From positions 248,001 to 312,000 of the forward strand of contig CAVZZJ010000007.1 in assembly GCA_963779735.1 (NCBI GenBank): a stretch of 64,000 nucleotides of DNA. The letters are read 5' to 3'. Below are positions 53,587-60,979 of this stretch, one piece after another. The translations under genes and the position numbers were made by a program. The notes under the pieces are model-generated. The model had not been told where the DNA came from, did not search any database, and was given only the letters and a program-made list of their open reading frames with translations. Position 1 is the stretch's first letter. Each line of letters begins with the position of its first letter. Origin of the DNA: Bog-473 sp963779735. Lineage in GTDB: Bacteria; Actinomycetota; Acidimicrobiia; Acidimicrobiales; RAAP-2.

Positions 53587-54588
53587 CTATGCCGTGCCGA
53601 GCACGGACGCCGCGAACAGGACGTAGCCACCGATGATCAGCCACCCCGAGGCTCGGCTCAGCCCACGCCCGGCGTAGGCGAGCGCCAGTGTCACCACCGT
53701 GAGCCCCACGTACCAACCGGCGACGGCGAACCCTGAGGCCGAAGGCCGGGCCAGGCCGATCACCGTTGCCGGGATCAGCAGCCCGGCCACCACGTTTATC
53801 GTGTTGGAGTTGAGCGCGGTGCTCAAGGCCGCCGCTCCGCGCCCTCTCCGGGCCAGGTAAACCGCGGCTACGGCGTTGGGCAGGCTGGTCACGGCGGCCA
53901 GCACGAGCCCACCGATCACGATCTCGGCGATCCCGAATCGCTGGCCGAGCGAGGATGCGCCTCGCTCCATGGCGACACTGGCCACCACGACGACCACCAG
54001 CGCGCCTGCTGCGGTGAGCACGTCCTTTCGCGTCCCGCGTCGAGGGTGGATCGCCACCTCCAGCTCGATCTCCTCTTCCGCCACGGCCAAACGAAGCCAC
54101 GACGTCCAAAGGCCGGGGAGATGGAGCCGCCGCAGGATGCGGCGGGGGGCTGCGAGAAGAGCCAAATAGGAAACCAAGACAGCGAGGGAAGCGGCCAGGC
54201 CCATGGGCGGAGTCATCACACCGGCCACGCACAACAAACAGACGACCGAGACCGCTACGGCAATCGCTCCCCCCAGCAGCACGACCCTGCGATGGAGGCC
54301 GATCCGCCCCGCAACCACCGCACCCAACCCGAGCAGCGCCGCCAGATTGAAGACGTTCGATCCGATAACGACCCCGGCACCGATGGTCTGCTGGTGATGC
54401 GAAAGGGCCGTTACCGACGCGGTGATCTCGGGTGCATCGGCTGCGAGAGCCGCTACCATCCCGAGCAGCGCCTCGGAGAGTCCCAATCGCCCCCCGACGC
54501 GTTCGAGGTGCACGACGAGCACCCAGCTGGTGGCCAGGCTCGCACCGGCTCCGAGAACGAACGCGGCGAGGGAGAGTCCGACCGCCAT
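53587..54588 (-). CDS. Calcium/cation antiporter (CaCA family)
   Basis: A 333-residue membrane protein with about ten hydrophobic segments in two halves. The alpha-repeats are ALAADAPEITASVTAL (residue about 48) and AVTSLPNAVAAVYLAR (about 235). The acidic residue usual in both repeats is replaced by Asn in the second, which may alter ion preference. A charged loop (EEEIELEVAIHPRRG) separates the halves. It exchanges Na+ or H+ for Ca2+ by family precedent. It converges on the DUF4118 gene, 12 bases apart. Confidence 0.88.
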   Translation of the reverse strand: MAVGLSLAAFVLGAGASLATSWVLVVHLERVGGRLGLSEALLGMVAALAADAPEITASVTALSHHQQTIGAGVVIGSNVFNLAALLGLGAVVAGRIGLHRRVVLLGGAIAVAVSVVCLLCVAGVMTPPMGLAASLAVLVSYLALLAAPRRILRRLHLPGLWTSWLRLAVAEEEIELEVAIHPRRGTRKDVLTAAGALVVVVVASVAMERGASSLGQRFGIAEIVIGGLVLAAVTSLPNAVAAVYLARRGRGAAALSTALNSNTINVVAGLLIPATVIGLARPSASGFAVAGWYVGLTVVTLALAYAGRGLSRASGWLIIGGYVLFAASVLGTA

Positions 54589-54805
54589 GAATCCTCAGAC
54601 GATTTCGAAGTGGGGGATGTCGGTTCCTTTGCACGAGCGGGCGCGACGCCGACCAGACTTCCGGCTCTCCGCATACGAGGCTAGTGCGTGACCGGGACCC
54701 GGTCCGATACCGATCCACTCCTACGGGCCGGGTTGCCCCGCCAGTGGCGGTGAGCGGTGAACTTGCCGAGGACGTGGGGCTGGCGCGGCGATCACTGTGG
54801 GGTGT

Positions 54806-54835
54806 TTGATCCAAGTTTGGCAGAGAGGGTACGAT
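54806..54835 (+). promoter_or_regulatory. Candidate promoter of a small ORF
   Basis: TTGATC at 54806-54811 and TACGAT at 54830-54835 are spaced by 18 bases. A start site about seven bases on leaves a leader of only a few bases before ATG 54847. Confidence 0.4.
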
Positions 54836-54846
54836 TTCCTGCCGAT

Positions 54847-55017
54847 ATGCCGATCGAAAGACCCGAGGGCTGGGAGCCGTGGGATTCCGCGGAGGCTCAG
54901 GCGTATATCAACGAGTACGTGCGCATTGGAGGGGGCGACCGTTCCACGCTCGCGCTGTGTCGGCAGATCCTGCAGACCAAGGACACCATTGCGACATCCC
55001 CCAAACCCGACGACTAG
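54847..55017 (+). CDS. Short hypothetical protein
   Basis: A 56-residue polar protein (MPIERPEGWEPWDSAEAQAY...) that I do not recognise. ATG 54847 is favoured by the adjacent promoter; GTG 54757 in frame would add 30 residues of poor quality. It lies between the cation antiporter and the island edge. In the following 500 bp (55018-55522) the only structured feature is the tRNA-Pro half. A weak decayed minus-strand frame near 55020-55202 may also be present. Confidence 0.45.
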   Translation: MPIERPEGWEPWDSAEAQAYINEYVRIGGGDRSTLALCRQILQTKDTIATSPKPDD

Positions 55018-55342
55018 CAGGGCGATCTTCGACCCGTTCGATCCGCGCCTAGCGGGACACGAGAAGGTCGTTGAGCTTCACCACGGGGCCTGAGGTTCCA
55101 ATCGCCCTTGGTCAGATCGACTTGGGCACGCATCACCCACGTGTCCGACCATCCCTGGCGGGGTAGCGGCTGCACGACACACGAAATCGAGGTCGTGGGC
55201 ATGGCGTCCGACGCCTAGGGTGGGCGCTCAGTTGGCGGGCTTCACGGGTTGGGTCGCACGTTTGGCTGCGATCAAGCCCTGCGGCGGTTGGGCTAGGGTG
55301 GTCCTCCGCCGTTCGACTGCCCTGGGCAGGTTGGAGGGCAAG

Positions 55343-55383
55343 CGGGCTGTGGCGCAGCTTGGTTAGCGCGCTTGACTGGGGGT
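55343..55383 (+). tRNA. 5' half of tRNA-Pro(GGG), probable attachment-site junction
   Basis: CGGGCTGTGGCGCAGCTTGG opens a tRNA: acceptor strand, D stem GCGC/GCGC with loop AGCTTGGTTA, and anticodon stem CTTGA with loop CTGGGGG (anticodon GGG). After the loop the sequence (TTCATTGCC) no longer matches the expected TCAAG strand, and no variable arm, T arm or acceptor 3' strand follows in the next 140 bp. The tRNA is therefore cut in the anticodon loop, next to an integrase gene. This fits a recombined att site. Whether the 3' half or an intact copy lies beyond the window cannot be seen. Confidence 0.7.
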
Positions 55384-55522
55384 TCATTGCCGATGGTACG
55401 TGTGTTTACGTCCATTCCCGTGTACTCCCTGGTCAGAGGTTGTTATGTAGGGCGGGAGAGCGCTCACCAGGAACTCTAAATTCGGGGCAATAACTTACAG
55501 CTTCAACTTACTGAAATCGGAT

Positions 55523-56824
55523 TCAGGCGGGCAGCAAGTCGGACAGCACCGACTCTTGGCCCGTAACCACGTCCTTGCCAAGGTGCGCGTAGACCTTCGT
55601 GAGCATTGATAAATCCTTGTGTCCGTGAAGTTTCGCGATCTGCATGAGTGGCGTTTGCCCGCGTTCGACCATGAGAGTTATGCAGGTGTGCCGCAGCGTG
55701 TGGGGCGTTGCCTCGTCTGAGAGCGTCGCCGCCTTATTGCGAACCTTGTTGAAGGATCGCAGATAGGTCTCGGGACGGACTGGCGTTCCCTCTCTGCTCG
55801 TAAACACCAGTTTGTCAGGGTTCCACACCGGGGCTACGTCGAACAGTGATGCCCATGCCTTGCGGTCAGTCTCCTGTCGTGCCTTGTGACCCTCCAGAAT
55901 CTTTAGGACAGCCTCAGAGATCGGGATATCCCGCACCGACCATTGGTTCTTCGTTTTGCCTCTCGGAATCAGCCTGCCGCCGATACGTTGCTGCCCGTGG
56001 AGTACATGCAGGATTCCATTCTTGGTGTCGATATCGCTCCACGACAGGGCCAGCACTTCGCCACCACGTAGCCCATGGTGCAGCTGGAGCACCCACGCGG
56101 CGTAGAGGCGGTCATCCTGTGCCGCAGCTAGGAACTGCCTGGCTTCGTCCGTGGTGAAGTAGTCCGGTACCTTCGTATTGTCCTCGCTCGTCTTGGGGAG
56201 CTTCGCCTTGCGGGCGACATTCTCCGACAGCCGATCCTCCGATATGGCGTGGTCCAGCGCCATGGCGAGCACCTTGCGTAAGAGGCGTTTGGACGAGAGG
56301 CTTAGGTCCTCCGCCACGAATGGCTTGGGTTTGATGTTGCGCCTTCTCTTGGGTTCGGGGCGTTCTCGCGTCGATGGCGGGCGCCTCTTCGTCTTGACGG
56401 TTCGGAGAAACTTGTTCACGTCTGAGACTTTCAGGTCACCAATTGCGAAGTCTCCGAATGCTGGCTTCAAGTGAACGGTGATTTGTGATCTGTAATTGTC
56501 TGCCGTCGATCCGCTTACGCCCATGTAGTGCGCCGACCATTCGTCCAGAAGTGCGCCGATGGTGCCGGGAGCAGACTCACCATCTGGCACCGGAGGCACG
56601 TACAACCCATCGGGATACTCTGCGAGCAGTCCCGCCTTCGCAATCACCGCGGCATCCTCGCTATCTGCGGTGCGAGTCCGGAGAATCTTGTTGCCGTCAG
56701 GGTCTTTCAGGGTCACCTGTGCCAGCCATTTGCCGGTGGGTTTCCCGTTGCCGTCTTTCCGCGGGAACACACTCCCTTCACCCTTTGCCCGCTGTGCCGT
56801 CCGTGTCTTCAACGCTGTAGTCAT
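55523..56824 (-). CDS. int: Tyrosine-type integrase of a mobile element
   Basis: A 433-residue phage-type integrase. An N-terminal arm-binding domain (KGEGSVFPRKDGNGKPTGKW), a SAM-like core-binding domain (residues about 90-215) and a catalytic domain are present. The catalytic residues are Arg in HHGLRGGEVLAL, HTLRHT, His in LHGHKD and Tyr in KVYAHLG. Codon use is less GC-biased than in the flanking chromosome, suggesting transfer. A GAGGAGG lies about 12 bases before ATG 56824. It reads toward the tRNA-Pro half 140 bp away, the usual layout of an element integrated at a tRNA. Confidence 0.95.
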   Translation of the reverse strand: MTTALKTRTAQRAKGEGSVFPRKDGNGKPTGKWLAQVTLKDPDGNKILRTRTADSEDAAVIAKAGLLAEYPDGLYVPPVPDGESAPGTIGALLDEWSAHYMGVSGSTADNYRSQITVHLKPAFGDFAIGDLKVSDVNKFLRTVKTKRRPPSTRERPEPKRRRNIKPKPFVAEDLSLSSKRLLRKVLAMALDHAISEDRLSENVARKAKLPKTSEDNTKVPDYFTTDEARQFLAAAQDDRLYAAWVLQLHHGLRGGEVLALSWSDIDTKNGILHVLHGQQRIGGRLIPRGKTKNQWSVRDIPISEAVLKILEGHKARQETDRKAWASLFDVAPVWNPDKLVFTSREGTPVRPETYLRSFNKVRNKAATLSDEATPHTLRHTCITLMVERGQTPLMQIAKLHGHKDLSMLTKVYAHLGKDVVTGQESVLSDLLPA

Positions 56825-56864
56825 TTGCTCTCATTCCTCCTCAATCCTCGCTGCCGGCTGAGAG

Positions 56865-57270
56865 TCACTCGTCAGCCGGACGGGTCCGTTGGCGAAGCCA
56901 GCTGGCAAACCATGCTTCATCAACCTCGTGTGCGGCCACCGAGAGGATGGCTTTCTCTGCCTCGTCGACGTCAGGTGGATCGGGATCCCAGACCACACCG
57001 TTTAGATCGAGGAACATCACGAGGCATGCCCAGCCGGTTCTCTTGTTCCCGTCGGGCAGGGGGTGATTCCACTCCAGATGACAGGTGAGCACGGCGGCCT
57101 TGTCGAGCAGGTCGGGGTAGAAGTCCTGATCGCCGAAGCTGGCTTGGGGCGCGTGCAGCGCCGAATCGGCGAGGTTGATGCTGCCAGAATTTCGCGAGGA
57201 CCTCGGCATCGATTCCAGTGACCTGTTCGGCAAGCCAGAAGAACTCGGGTAGTGAAATGAACCGGGTCAA
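56865..57270 (-). pseudogene. doc: Doc/Fic-type toxin, frameshifted
   Basis: The N-terminus MTRFISLPEFFWLAEQVTGI (TTG 57270, overlapping the antitoxin stop) is in one frame. The rest, LADSALHAPQASFGDQDFYP followed by LLDKAA, the Fic motif HPLPDGNKRTGW and the C-terminus, is in another. The switch lies near 57185 around CGCGAAATTC. Doc toxins are AMP-transferase-fold kinases acting on EF-Tu. The Fic motif itself is intact. The broken frame argues for an inactive toxin, unless a frameshift in translation or a sequencing error is involved. Confidence 0.75.
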
Positions 57271-57476
57271 CGGGCGAGCCGGTCCAGCAGTTCCTTGTCT
57301 CGCTTGAGGAGCAGGTTGGCTCGGGTGGTGAACTCCTTGTCGGCGCGCACACGCGCAACCTCTGCGGAAAGAGACTCGATGATGAGCGCATTCACGCTTG
57401 TGCCCTTGACGCGGGCAACCGCTTCAGCCGCTTCGGCCAAGTCCTCGGGAAGTCGCACGGTGGTCTGCTTTGCCAT
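57267..57476 (-). CDS. Ribbon-helix-helix antitoxin of the Doc/Fic pair
   Basis: A 69-residue protein: AKQTTVRLPEDLAEAAEAVARVKGTSVNALIIESLSAEVA is a canonical Arc/MetJ ribbon-helix-helix, followed by a C-terminal toxin-binding tail. Its stop overlaps the toxin's TTG start. It remains intact although the toxin frame is broken. It probably autoregulates the operon from the intergenic stretch beyond 57476. Confidence 0.88.
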   Translation of the reverse strand: MAKQTTVRLPEDLAEAAEAVARVKGTSVNALIIESLSAEVARVRADKEFTTRANLLLKRDKELLDRLAR

Positions 57477-57624
57477 GACATCACGATATCACGATGTCAG
57501 TAGCCCCACACGCCAATCGGATAGGCGGGGCTGATTCCACCCTGACCAGCATCGAGTGCTTACTTTCGCGAGCGGAATACCCCGCTGATTTCCGAAGTGC
57601 CCTTAAATCGAACTACAGCGCCTC

Positions 57625-57849
57625 TCACGCTGCCTGCTGTTCGGCGGGGGAGTAGCCGCGGCCACTGGCGTAGGCGATGACCTCGGACTCGCTCAGAAGG
57701 ACCTCTTTGAGGGGCTTCCAACTGTCAACCCGGGCGAATGTCCGAAGGTCGCGTAACCAGCGGATTGAAAGATAGGGGTGTTTGGCGTGCAGCTCCTTGT
57801 ACGTCGCGGCATCGGCTGGAATCAGCCGGGTGGTTGGTGTCGTCACCAT
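57625..57849 (-). CDS. Small protein of unknown function on the island
   Basis: A 74-residue protein starting MVTTPTTRLIPADAATYKEL. The middle (HPYLSIRWLRDLRTFARVDSWKPL) is rich in aromatic and basic residues, then a helix LSESEVIAYASGRGYSP. ATG 57849 overlaps the stop of the decayed gene upstream (ATGGTGA), a translational-coupling arrangement. I do not recognise it. Confidence 0.6.
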   Translation of the reverse strand: MVTTPTTRLIPADAATYKELHAKHPYLSIRWLRDLRTFARVDSWKPLKEVLLSESEVIAYASGRGYSPAEQQAA

Positions 57850-58228
57850 CGGTAACACCTCGTCAGGGCGGCGGCAAGACCCTCCGTCGGGGCGGCGACG
57901 GCTGTGAGCCGAATCCCGAACTCCGGACCTCTGTCGACTCGAATGCCGTACGGGAACAGAAGGCGCCACCGGCTGTCCAAGACGACCGTGACCCCGAGCG
58001 GGACTGGGCCGGCTGCATCGGAGCGGAGAGGCTCAAAACGCCGTCGCCAACGACCAGTGCCAGGTCTTGGCCGGGCGACCAACCCATCGCCAGGGCGGGT
58101 CAGCGTAGAGGAAGGCGGCCATGGGCGGCCATCGTTGAAACATGGAGGTCCGCGTCGTTGCCGTCGGTCCAGTGACGGATCTCGCCGTTCGCCCTGACCG
58201 ACAACTCTGGTGCGAAAGAAGCACTCAT
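57843..58228 (-). pseudogene. Decayed island gene with nonsense codon and frameshift
   Basis: From ATG 58228 one frame reads MSASFAPELSVRANGEIRHW... to an in-frame TGA near 58100. It continues in the same frame with ALAMGWSPGQDLALVVGDGV, then the coding sense moves to another frame near 58000: LGVTVVLDSRWRLLFPYG...GFAA-like end at CYRW. Put together, the pieces make one coherent protein of about 128 residues, so two lesions are likely. Its end couples to the 57625-57849 gene. Confidence 0.45.
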
Positions 58229-58545
58229 CAGAGGTTCCACTCGGGTCCGGGACCTTCTCGACCCCGACGGCAGGGCCGAGCTTGCCGGTCTCGGTTTTGG
58301 TGGGCAAGCCGAAGAGCGACGGAGCGGCTGTGCCCGACATCGCCGCCCCGGACAGGTACGCCGATGGCCGTGGAGGATTCGTTGGGGCCGTAGGTGTTGG
58401 CCGGCAGTTGACGTTCATCGCCGTGAACCTCGGCGTGGTGGGACCCGGCCCGGCCGAACACGGTCCGTTTGGGTCTTCGGCGTCCATCCGTCCGCTCCAA
58501 CCGACCTCGCCGGAGTTCTCGGAAAAGAACACACCCACCCCCTGA
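58210..58545 (+). CDS. Hypothetical Gly/Pro-rich protein, uncertain
   Basis: A 111-residue GTG-initiated frame with alternating hydrophobic strands (LPVSVLVGKP, RQLTFIAVNLGVVGPGP) and a polar end. The reverse frame over the same bases shares its wobble position, so GC bias cannot decide between strands; the plus protein looks more protein-like. No Shine-Dalgarno is evident. 58546-58662 holds no feature that I can support. Confidence 0.35.
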   Translation: MRKKHSSEVPLGSGTFSTPTAGPSLPVSVLVGKPKSDGAAVPDIAAPDRYADGRGGFVGAVGVGRQLTFIAVNLGVVGPGPAEHGPFGSSASIRPLQPTSPEFSEKNTPTP

Positions 58546-58662
58546 CGTCGGCTGGTACTGCACTCACCCTGCTCTGATCTCCGCCACCTCTCCGTGAAGA
58601 TGAGAGCGTCCTGCACGGGATCGGTGTCCCTCGCCCGGTCATCCCTCACTTCAGCTAGGTCC

Positions 58663-58848
58663 TCACACACCGGGTATCTCGGTCCGACGGCGAGCGCGTT
58701 CTTCCTCGCGCCCGAGCTCGGCGGAGAGAGCCTCGGCTCGTGAGGCGGCATCGGCAAACATCCGGGCGGCCTCGGGGTCGGTGGTGCAGAAGAAACCGGA
58801 GGCATAGGCGGCGAGCTCGACGAGATGGGTGAGCTGGGCAGCGGTCAC
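58663..58848 (-). CDS. Small helical protein coupled to a truncated MDSPTIR protein
   Basis: A 61-residue, Ala/Glu/Arg-rich helical protein (TAAQLTHLVELAAYASGFFC...). GTG 58848 overlaps the stop of the upstream small gene in GTGA, indicating coupling. It has no match that I recognise. It may be the partner of the 54-residue protein or a fragment of what was once a longer product. Confidence 0.55.
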   Translation of the reverse strand: MTAAQLTHLVELAAYASGFFCTTDPEAARMFADAASRAEALSAELGREEERARRRTEIPGV

Positions 58849-59009
58849 GGGAGGGAGAGGGCAGAGACCAACCCGGCCAGGTTGTCGACCTCGAGGTCGG
58901 CGACCACCGGTTCGCATTGGGTCAGGCGATGGCAGGCGGCAGCCGATTGTGGAGTGGTCCCAATGGCCAGCCATTCGATTCGGAGACATCTGATTGTGGG
59001 GGAGTCCAT
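58845..59009 (-). CDS. 54-residue paralogue of the N-terminus of the HTH protein at 61.2-61.9 kb
   Basis: MDSPTIRCLRIEWLAIGTTP begins a 54-residue protein that matches the first 50 residues of the 240-residue gene at 61218-61940. Both share MDSPTIR-LRIEWLA-GTT, CEPVVADL-V-NLA-LV-AL. It stops where the longer protein continues. Upstream DNA is also similar between the two loci, including the TTCATGGT repeats, so a segment of about 300 bp is duplicated and one copy shortened. Confidence 0.6.
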   Translation of the reverse strand: MDSPTIRCLRIEWLAIGTTPQSAAACHRLTQCEPVVADLEVDNLAGLVSALSLP

Positions 59010-59044
59010 GGCCGCCACGATGAAGGAGGGCCGTAATGGAAACC

Positions 59045-59190
59045 TTCATGGTTACCTTCACGGTGGAAAGAAAATCGAGAAATCTTTGCCGCCGGACAAA
59101 CCACCAGCTCAGGGCGTCGGAGAATCAGGGGACCGACAAAGCACCAGCTCAGGGCGTTCATGGTTCCAACCATGAACCCTTCATGGTTGA
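59045..59190. repeat. Iteron-like cluster 1 (upstream of the 54-residue gene)
   Basis: TTCATGGTT at 59045, 59157 and 59180, TTCACGGTG at 59057, and two CACCAGCTCA blocks at 59102 and 59142 (40 bp apart), each preceded by GACAAA. The TTCATGGTT at 59157 pairs with AACCATGAA at 59168, giving a perfect hairpin. From 59191 to 59497 I see no gene. Confidence 0.85.
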
Positions 59191-59497
59191 CACTGGGCTC
59201 ATCGCTGTGGGCGCGAGCGGTGGTACGTGGCCCAGGGGCCGACTGCCACAGGCCACGCCGACGCCGTTCGGCGCTCGGCGTGATGGGACCGGCGCGCCGG
59301 CACGGTTGGTGGACCCTTTTCGCTCCCATCCCGCTTCGGTGTCACACCGTGGCCAGCCGTCAAAGGTCACTGCGGAATACGGCTCGCCCCCCGGAGATCG
59401 CCGGCACGCCGGCGCCGGGGTCGGCCTTTATGTCCTCGTTCGGCCTCCGGCCGACCCTTGACCGCTGGTCTCGGTGTGGTCAATGCGCTTCCAGCGA

Positions 59498-59543
59498 TTG
59501 ATGACGCACCAGGCGGGGCGAAAAGCGCCCCGCCGGTCATCAA
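59498..59543 (+). promoter_or_regulatory. Strong hairpin in the leader of the first SSB gene
   Basis: TTGATGAC (59498-59505) pairs with GTCATCAA (59536-59543), enclosing an inner GGCGGGGC/GCCCCGCC stem with a short A-rich loop. It ends about five bases before the AAGGAG Shine-Dalgarno of the SSB gene. It could limit or gate translation, act as an operator, or stabilise the message. There is no U-tract, so termination is unlikely. Confidence 0.7.
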
Positions 59544-59561
59544 CCACAAGGAGAAGAAACC

Positions 59562-59960
59562 ATGGCAAACAGCACGACCATCACGGGCAAGCTGACCCGC
59601 GAGCCGGAAATTCGCTACACCAAAGAGGGTCAGGCCACGGCCCAGCTGGGCATCGCCGTCAACCGGCGCTGGCAGGACCGCACGACCCAGGAATGGCAGG
59701 AGGCCACCTCATTCTTCGACGTGGTGTGCTGGCGGGATCTGGCTGAAAATGTGGCCCTTTCCCTCTCCAAGGGGATGCGTGTAATCGTCACCGGTCGGCT
59801 GGACCAGCGCAGCTGGGAGACGGACGAGGGCGAGCACCGTTCCAAGGTCGAGATTACTGCGGATGAGATCGGACCGAGCCTGCTCTTTGCCACCGCTGAC
59901 GTACGGCGGACCGAGCGGCGTCAGGCGGTCTCCGAATCTGAGTCCGACGTCTCTTCCTGA
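59562..59960 (+). CDS. ssb: Single-stranded DNA-binding protein (island copy 1)
   Basis: A 132-residue SSB. The OB-fold begins STTITGKLTREPEIRYTKEG and contains the diagnostic FFDVVCWRDLAENVALSLSKGMRVIVTGRLDQRSWE. The C-terminus (AVSESESDVSS) lacks the acidic DDDIPF-type tip that recruits replication partners, so it may act alone or with plasmid proteins. AAGGAG lies eight bases before ATG 59562. The first gene of a run of small plus-strand genes. Confidence 0.94.
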   Translation: MANSTTITGKLTREPEIRYTKEGQATAQLGIAVNRRWQDRTTQEWQEATSFFDVVCWRDLAENVALSLSKGMRVIVTGRLDQRSWETDEGEHRSKVEITADEIGPSLLFATADVRRTERRQAVSESESDVSS

Positions 59961-59965
59961 ATCGT

Positions 59966-60037
59966 TGGCAACGTCGGCAGCCTTCCTCGGAGGGCTGCCC
60001 GCGGTGTCCACGATGAGCACCACTCAAGGAGGCAGAG
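59966..60037 (+). repeat. Duplicated leader, copy 1
   Basis: A segment of about 72 bp with the hairpin GGCAGCC...GGGCTGCC (TTCCTCGGA centre), CGCGGTGTCCACGATGAGC and an AAGGAGG Shine-Dalgarno ends at ATG 60038. A second copy lies at 60328-60398. Confidence 0.88.
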
Positions 60038-60320
60038 ATGACTACGACCACCAAGACGCGGATTGTTCGCATTCGAGTCGGACGGCAGTCCACCACAAAA
60101 GGATCTTGGGGGTGGATGGGCGTTCGGGGTCGTCTACACCCTGGCCGACGGACGCCGCCCCCATGCCAGCGACCACTGTCGCCTCAAGCGCGACGCGGTG
60201 GCGTCTATCGCCGAATTGCCGAAGGAGCCCAAGCACCACATGGAGGCTCTCTACAACGAGCTGGGCCAGTTCATCGGCACGGAGACCCAGTTTCGGATCG
60301 GGGGCACCCCGACCCAGTGA
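60038..60320 (+). pseudogene. Small island gene, probably frameshifted
   Basis: The strong Shine-Dalgarno points to ATG 60038 (MTTTTKTR), but this frame becomes nonsense. The frame from TTG 60063 is clean: FAFESDGSPPQKDLGGGWAF ... LPKEPKHHMEALYNELGQFIGTETQFRI...TPTQ, about 85 residues. Joining the two near 60060 gives a 90-residue protein. Either a one-base indel exists or translation starts at TTG 60063 with a poor Shine-Dalgarno. Function unknown. Confidence 0.5.
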
Positions 60321-60327
60321 GCTCCGT

Positions 60328-60398
60328 TGGCGACGTCGGCAGCCTTCCTCGGAGGGCTGCCCGCGGTGTTCACGATGAGCGCCATCGAAGGAGGCACG
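60328..60398 (+). repeat. Duplicated leader, copy 2
   Basis: Nearly identical to copy 1: same GGCAGCC hairpin, CGCGGTGTTCACGATGAGC and GAAGGAGG in front of ATG 60399. A shared, structured ribosome-binding region on two different genes suggests common post-transcriptional control. Confidence 0.88.
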
Positions 60399-60680
60399 AT
60401 GCACCACACAACAGATCTGAGCAACGCCGACCGGGCCGAGTTGGCCTGGAGCGCCGTCGGCGCATTCCTGGCGACCGATCTCCGAAGAGATCCTGGAACT
60501 GACCCGATCGGTGTGGTCGGCGCCTGGGAGAGCGCCGTACGCACGGGCGACGACAAGACCGCTCTCGTGGACCTGATAGCCGACGTGTTGCACCTGGCCG
60601 ATCGGCTCGGCTTTCGCCCGTCCGAGCTCACGTGCCTGGCCCAGGAGCACTACTACACCGAAATCCTTGAGGAGCGGTGA
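60399..60680 (+). CDS. Small acidic helical island protein
   Basis: A 93-residue protein (MHHTTDLSNADRAELAWSAV...) made of helices, with LVDLIADVLHLADRLGFRPSELTCLAQEHYYTEIL at the end. Such small acidic proteins are common on actinobacterial plasmids and integrative elements, without a known role. A strong GAAGGAGG precedes ATG 60399, and the next gene begins in its stop (TGATG). Confidence 0.7.
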   Translation: MHHTTDLSNADRAELAWSAVGAFLATDLRRDPGTDPIGVVGAWESAVRTGDDKTALVDLIADVLHLADRLGFRPSELTCLAQEHYYTEILEER

Positions 60681-60934
60681 TGGCCTACAAGTTGAGTTTT
60701 GGCGACGGGGATGCCGACGCTGCCTTCTGGGAAAGGTTGTCGGGCTACTGCGTCCAGATCACCTCGCCCGACGGCGCCGGCGCCGACTACGAGGTAGTCG
60801 GCGGCACCACCTGGAACGAGGAGCTGGGACTGGCCACGCTCCGCGTGAGGAGCTGGGACGCCGAACTCGACGGTCCGACGGGCGAGCCGTTCGAGCTTGG
60901 ACTGACCGGAGACGAGGAGGTGCACGTCTATTGA
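60680..60934 (+). CDS. Small acidic island protein
   Basis: An 84-residue protein (AYKLSFGDGDADAAFWERLS...), beta-rich with many Asp/Glu/Gly. ATG 60680 overlaps the preceding stop, so the two are coupled. It may have a DNA-mimic-like acidic character, but no family is recognised. It ends just before a perfect hairpin. Confidence 0.65.
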   Translation: MAYKLSFGDGDADAAFWERLSGYCVQITSPDGAGADYEVVGGTTWNEELGLATLRVRSWDAELDGPTGEPFELGLTGDEEVHVY

Positions 60935-60949
60935 GCCTGACGCCCGAGT

Positions 60950-60974
60950 CCAGGCACCTCGTGGAGGTGCCTGG
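60950..60974 (+). promoter_or_regulatory. Perfect hairpin burying a Shine-Dalgarno
   Basis: CCAGGCACCT (60950-60959) and AGGTGCCTGG (60965-60974) form a 10-bp perfect stem with a 5-base loop. GGAGGTG, the only Shine-Dalgarno-like element for ATG 60980, lies in the 3' arm and loop, so it would be blocked when the stem forms. Confidence 0.7.
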
Positions 60975-60979
60975 CACGC

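Noticed and set aside
55343..56000. Group I intron in tRNA-Pro, because the break is in the anticodon loop
   Set aside because: No 3' exon (T arm, acceptor strand) is seen in the following sequence and an integrase gene starts there; an att junction explains it better.
59036..59461. Plus-strand 141-residue frame over repeat cluster 1
   Set aside because: It is built from the repeats and Arg/Pro/Gly-rich sequence, with no Shine-Dalgarno and no family-like pattern.
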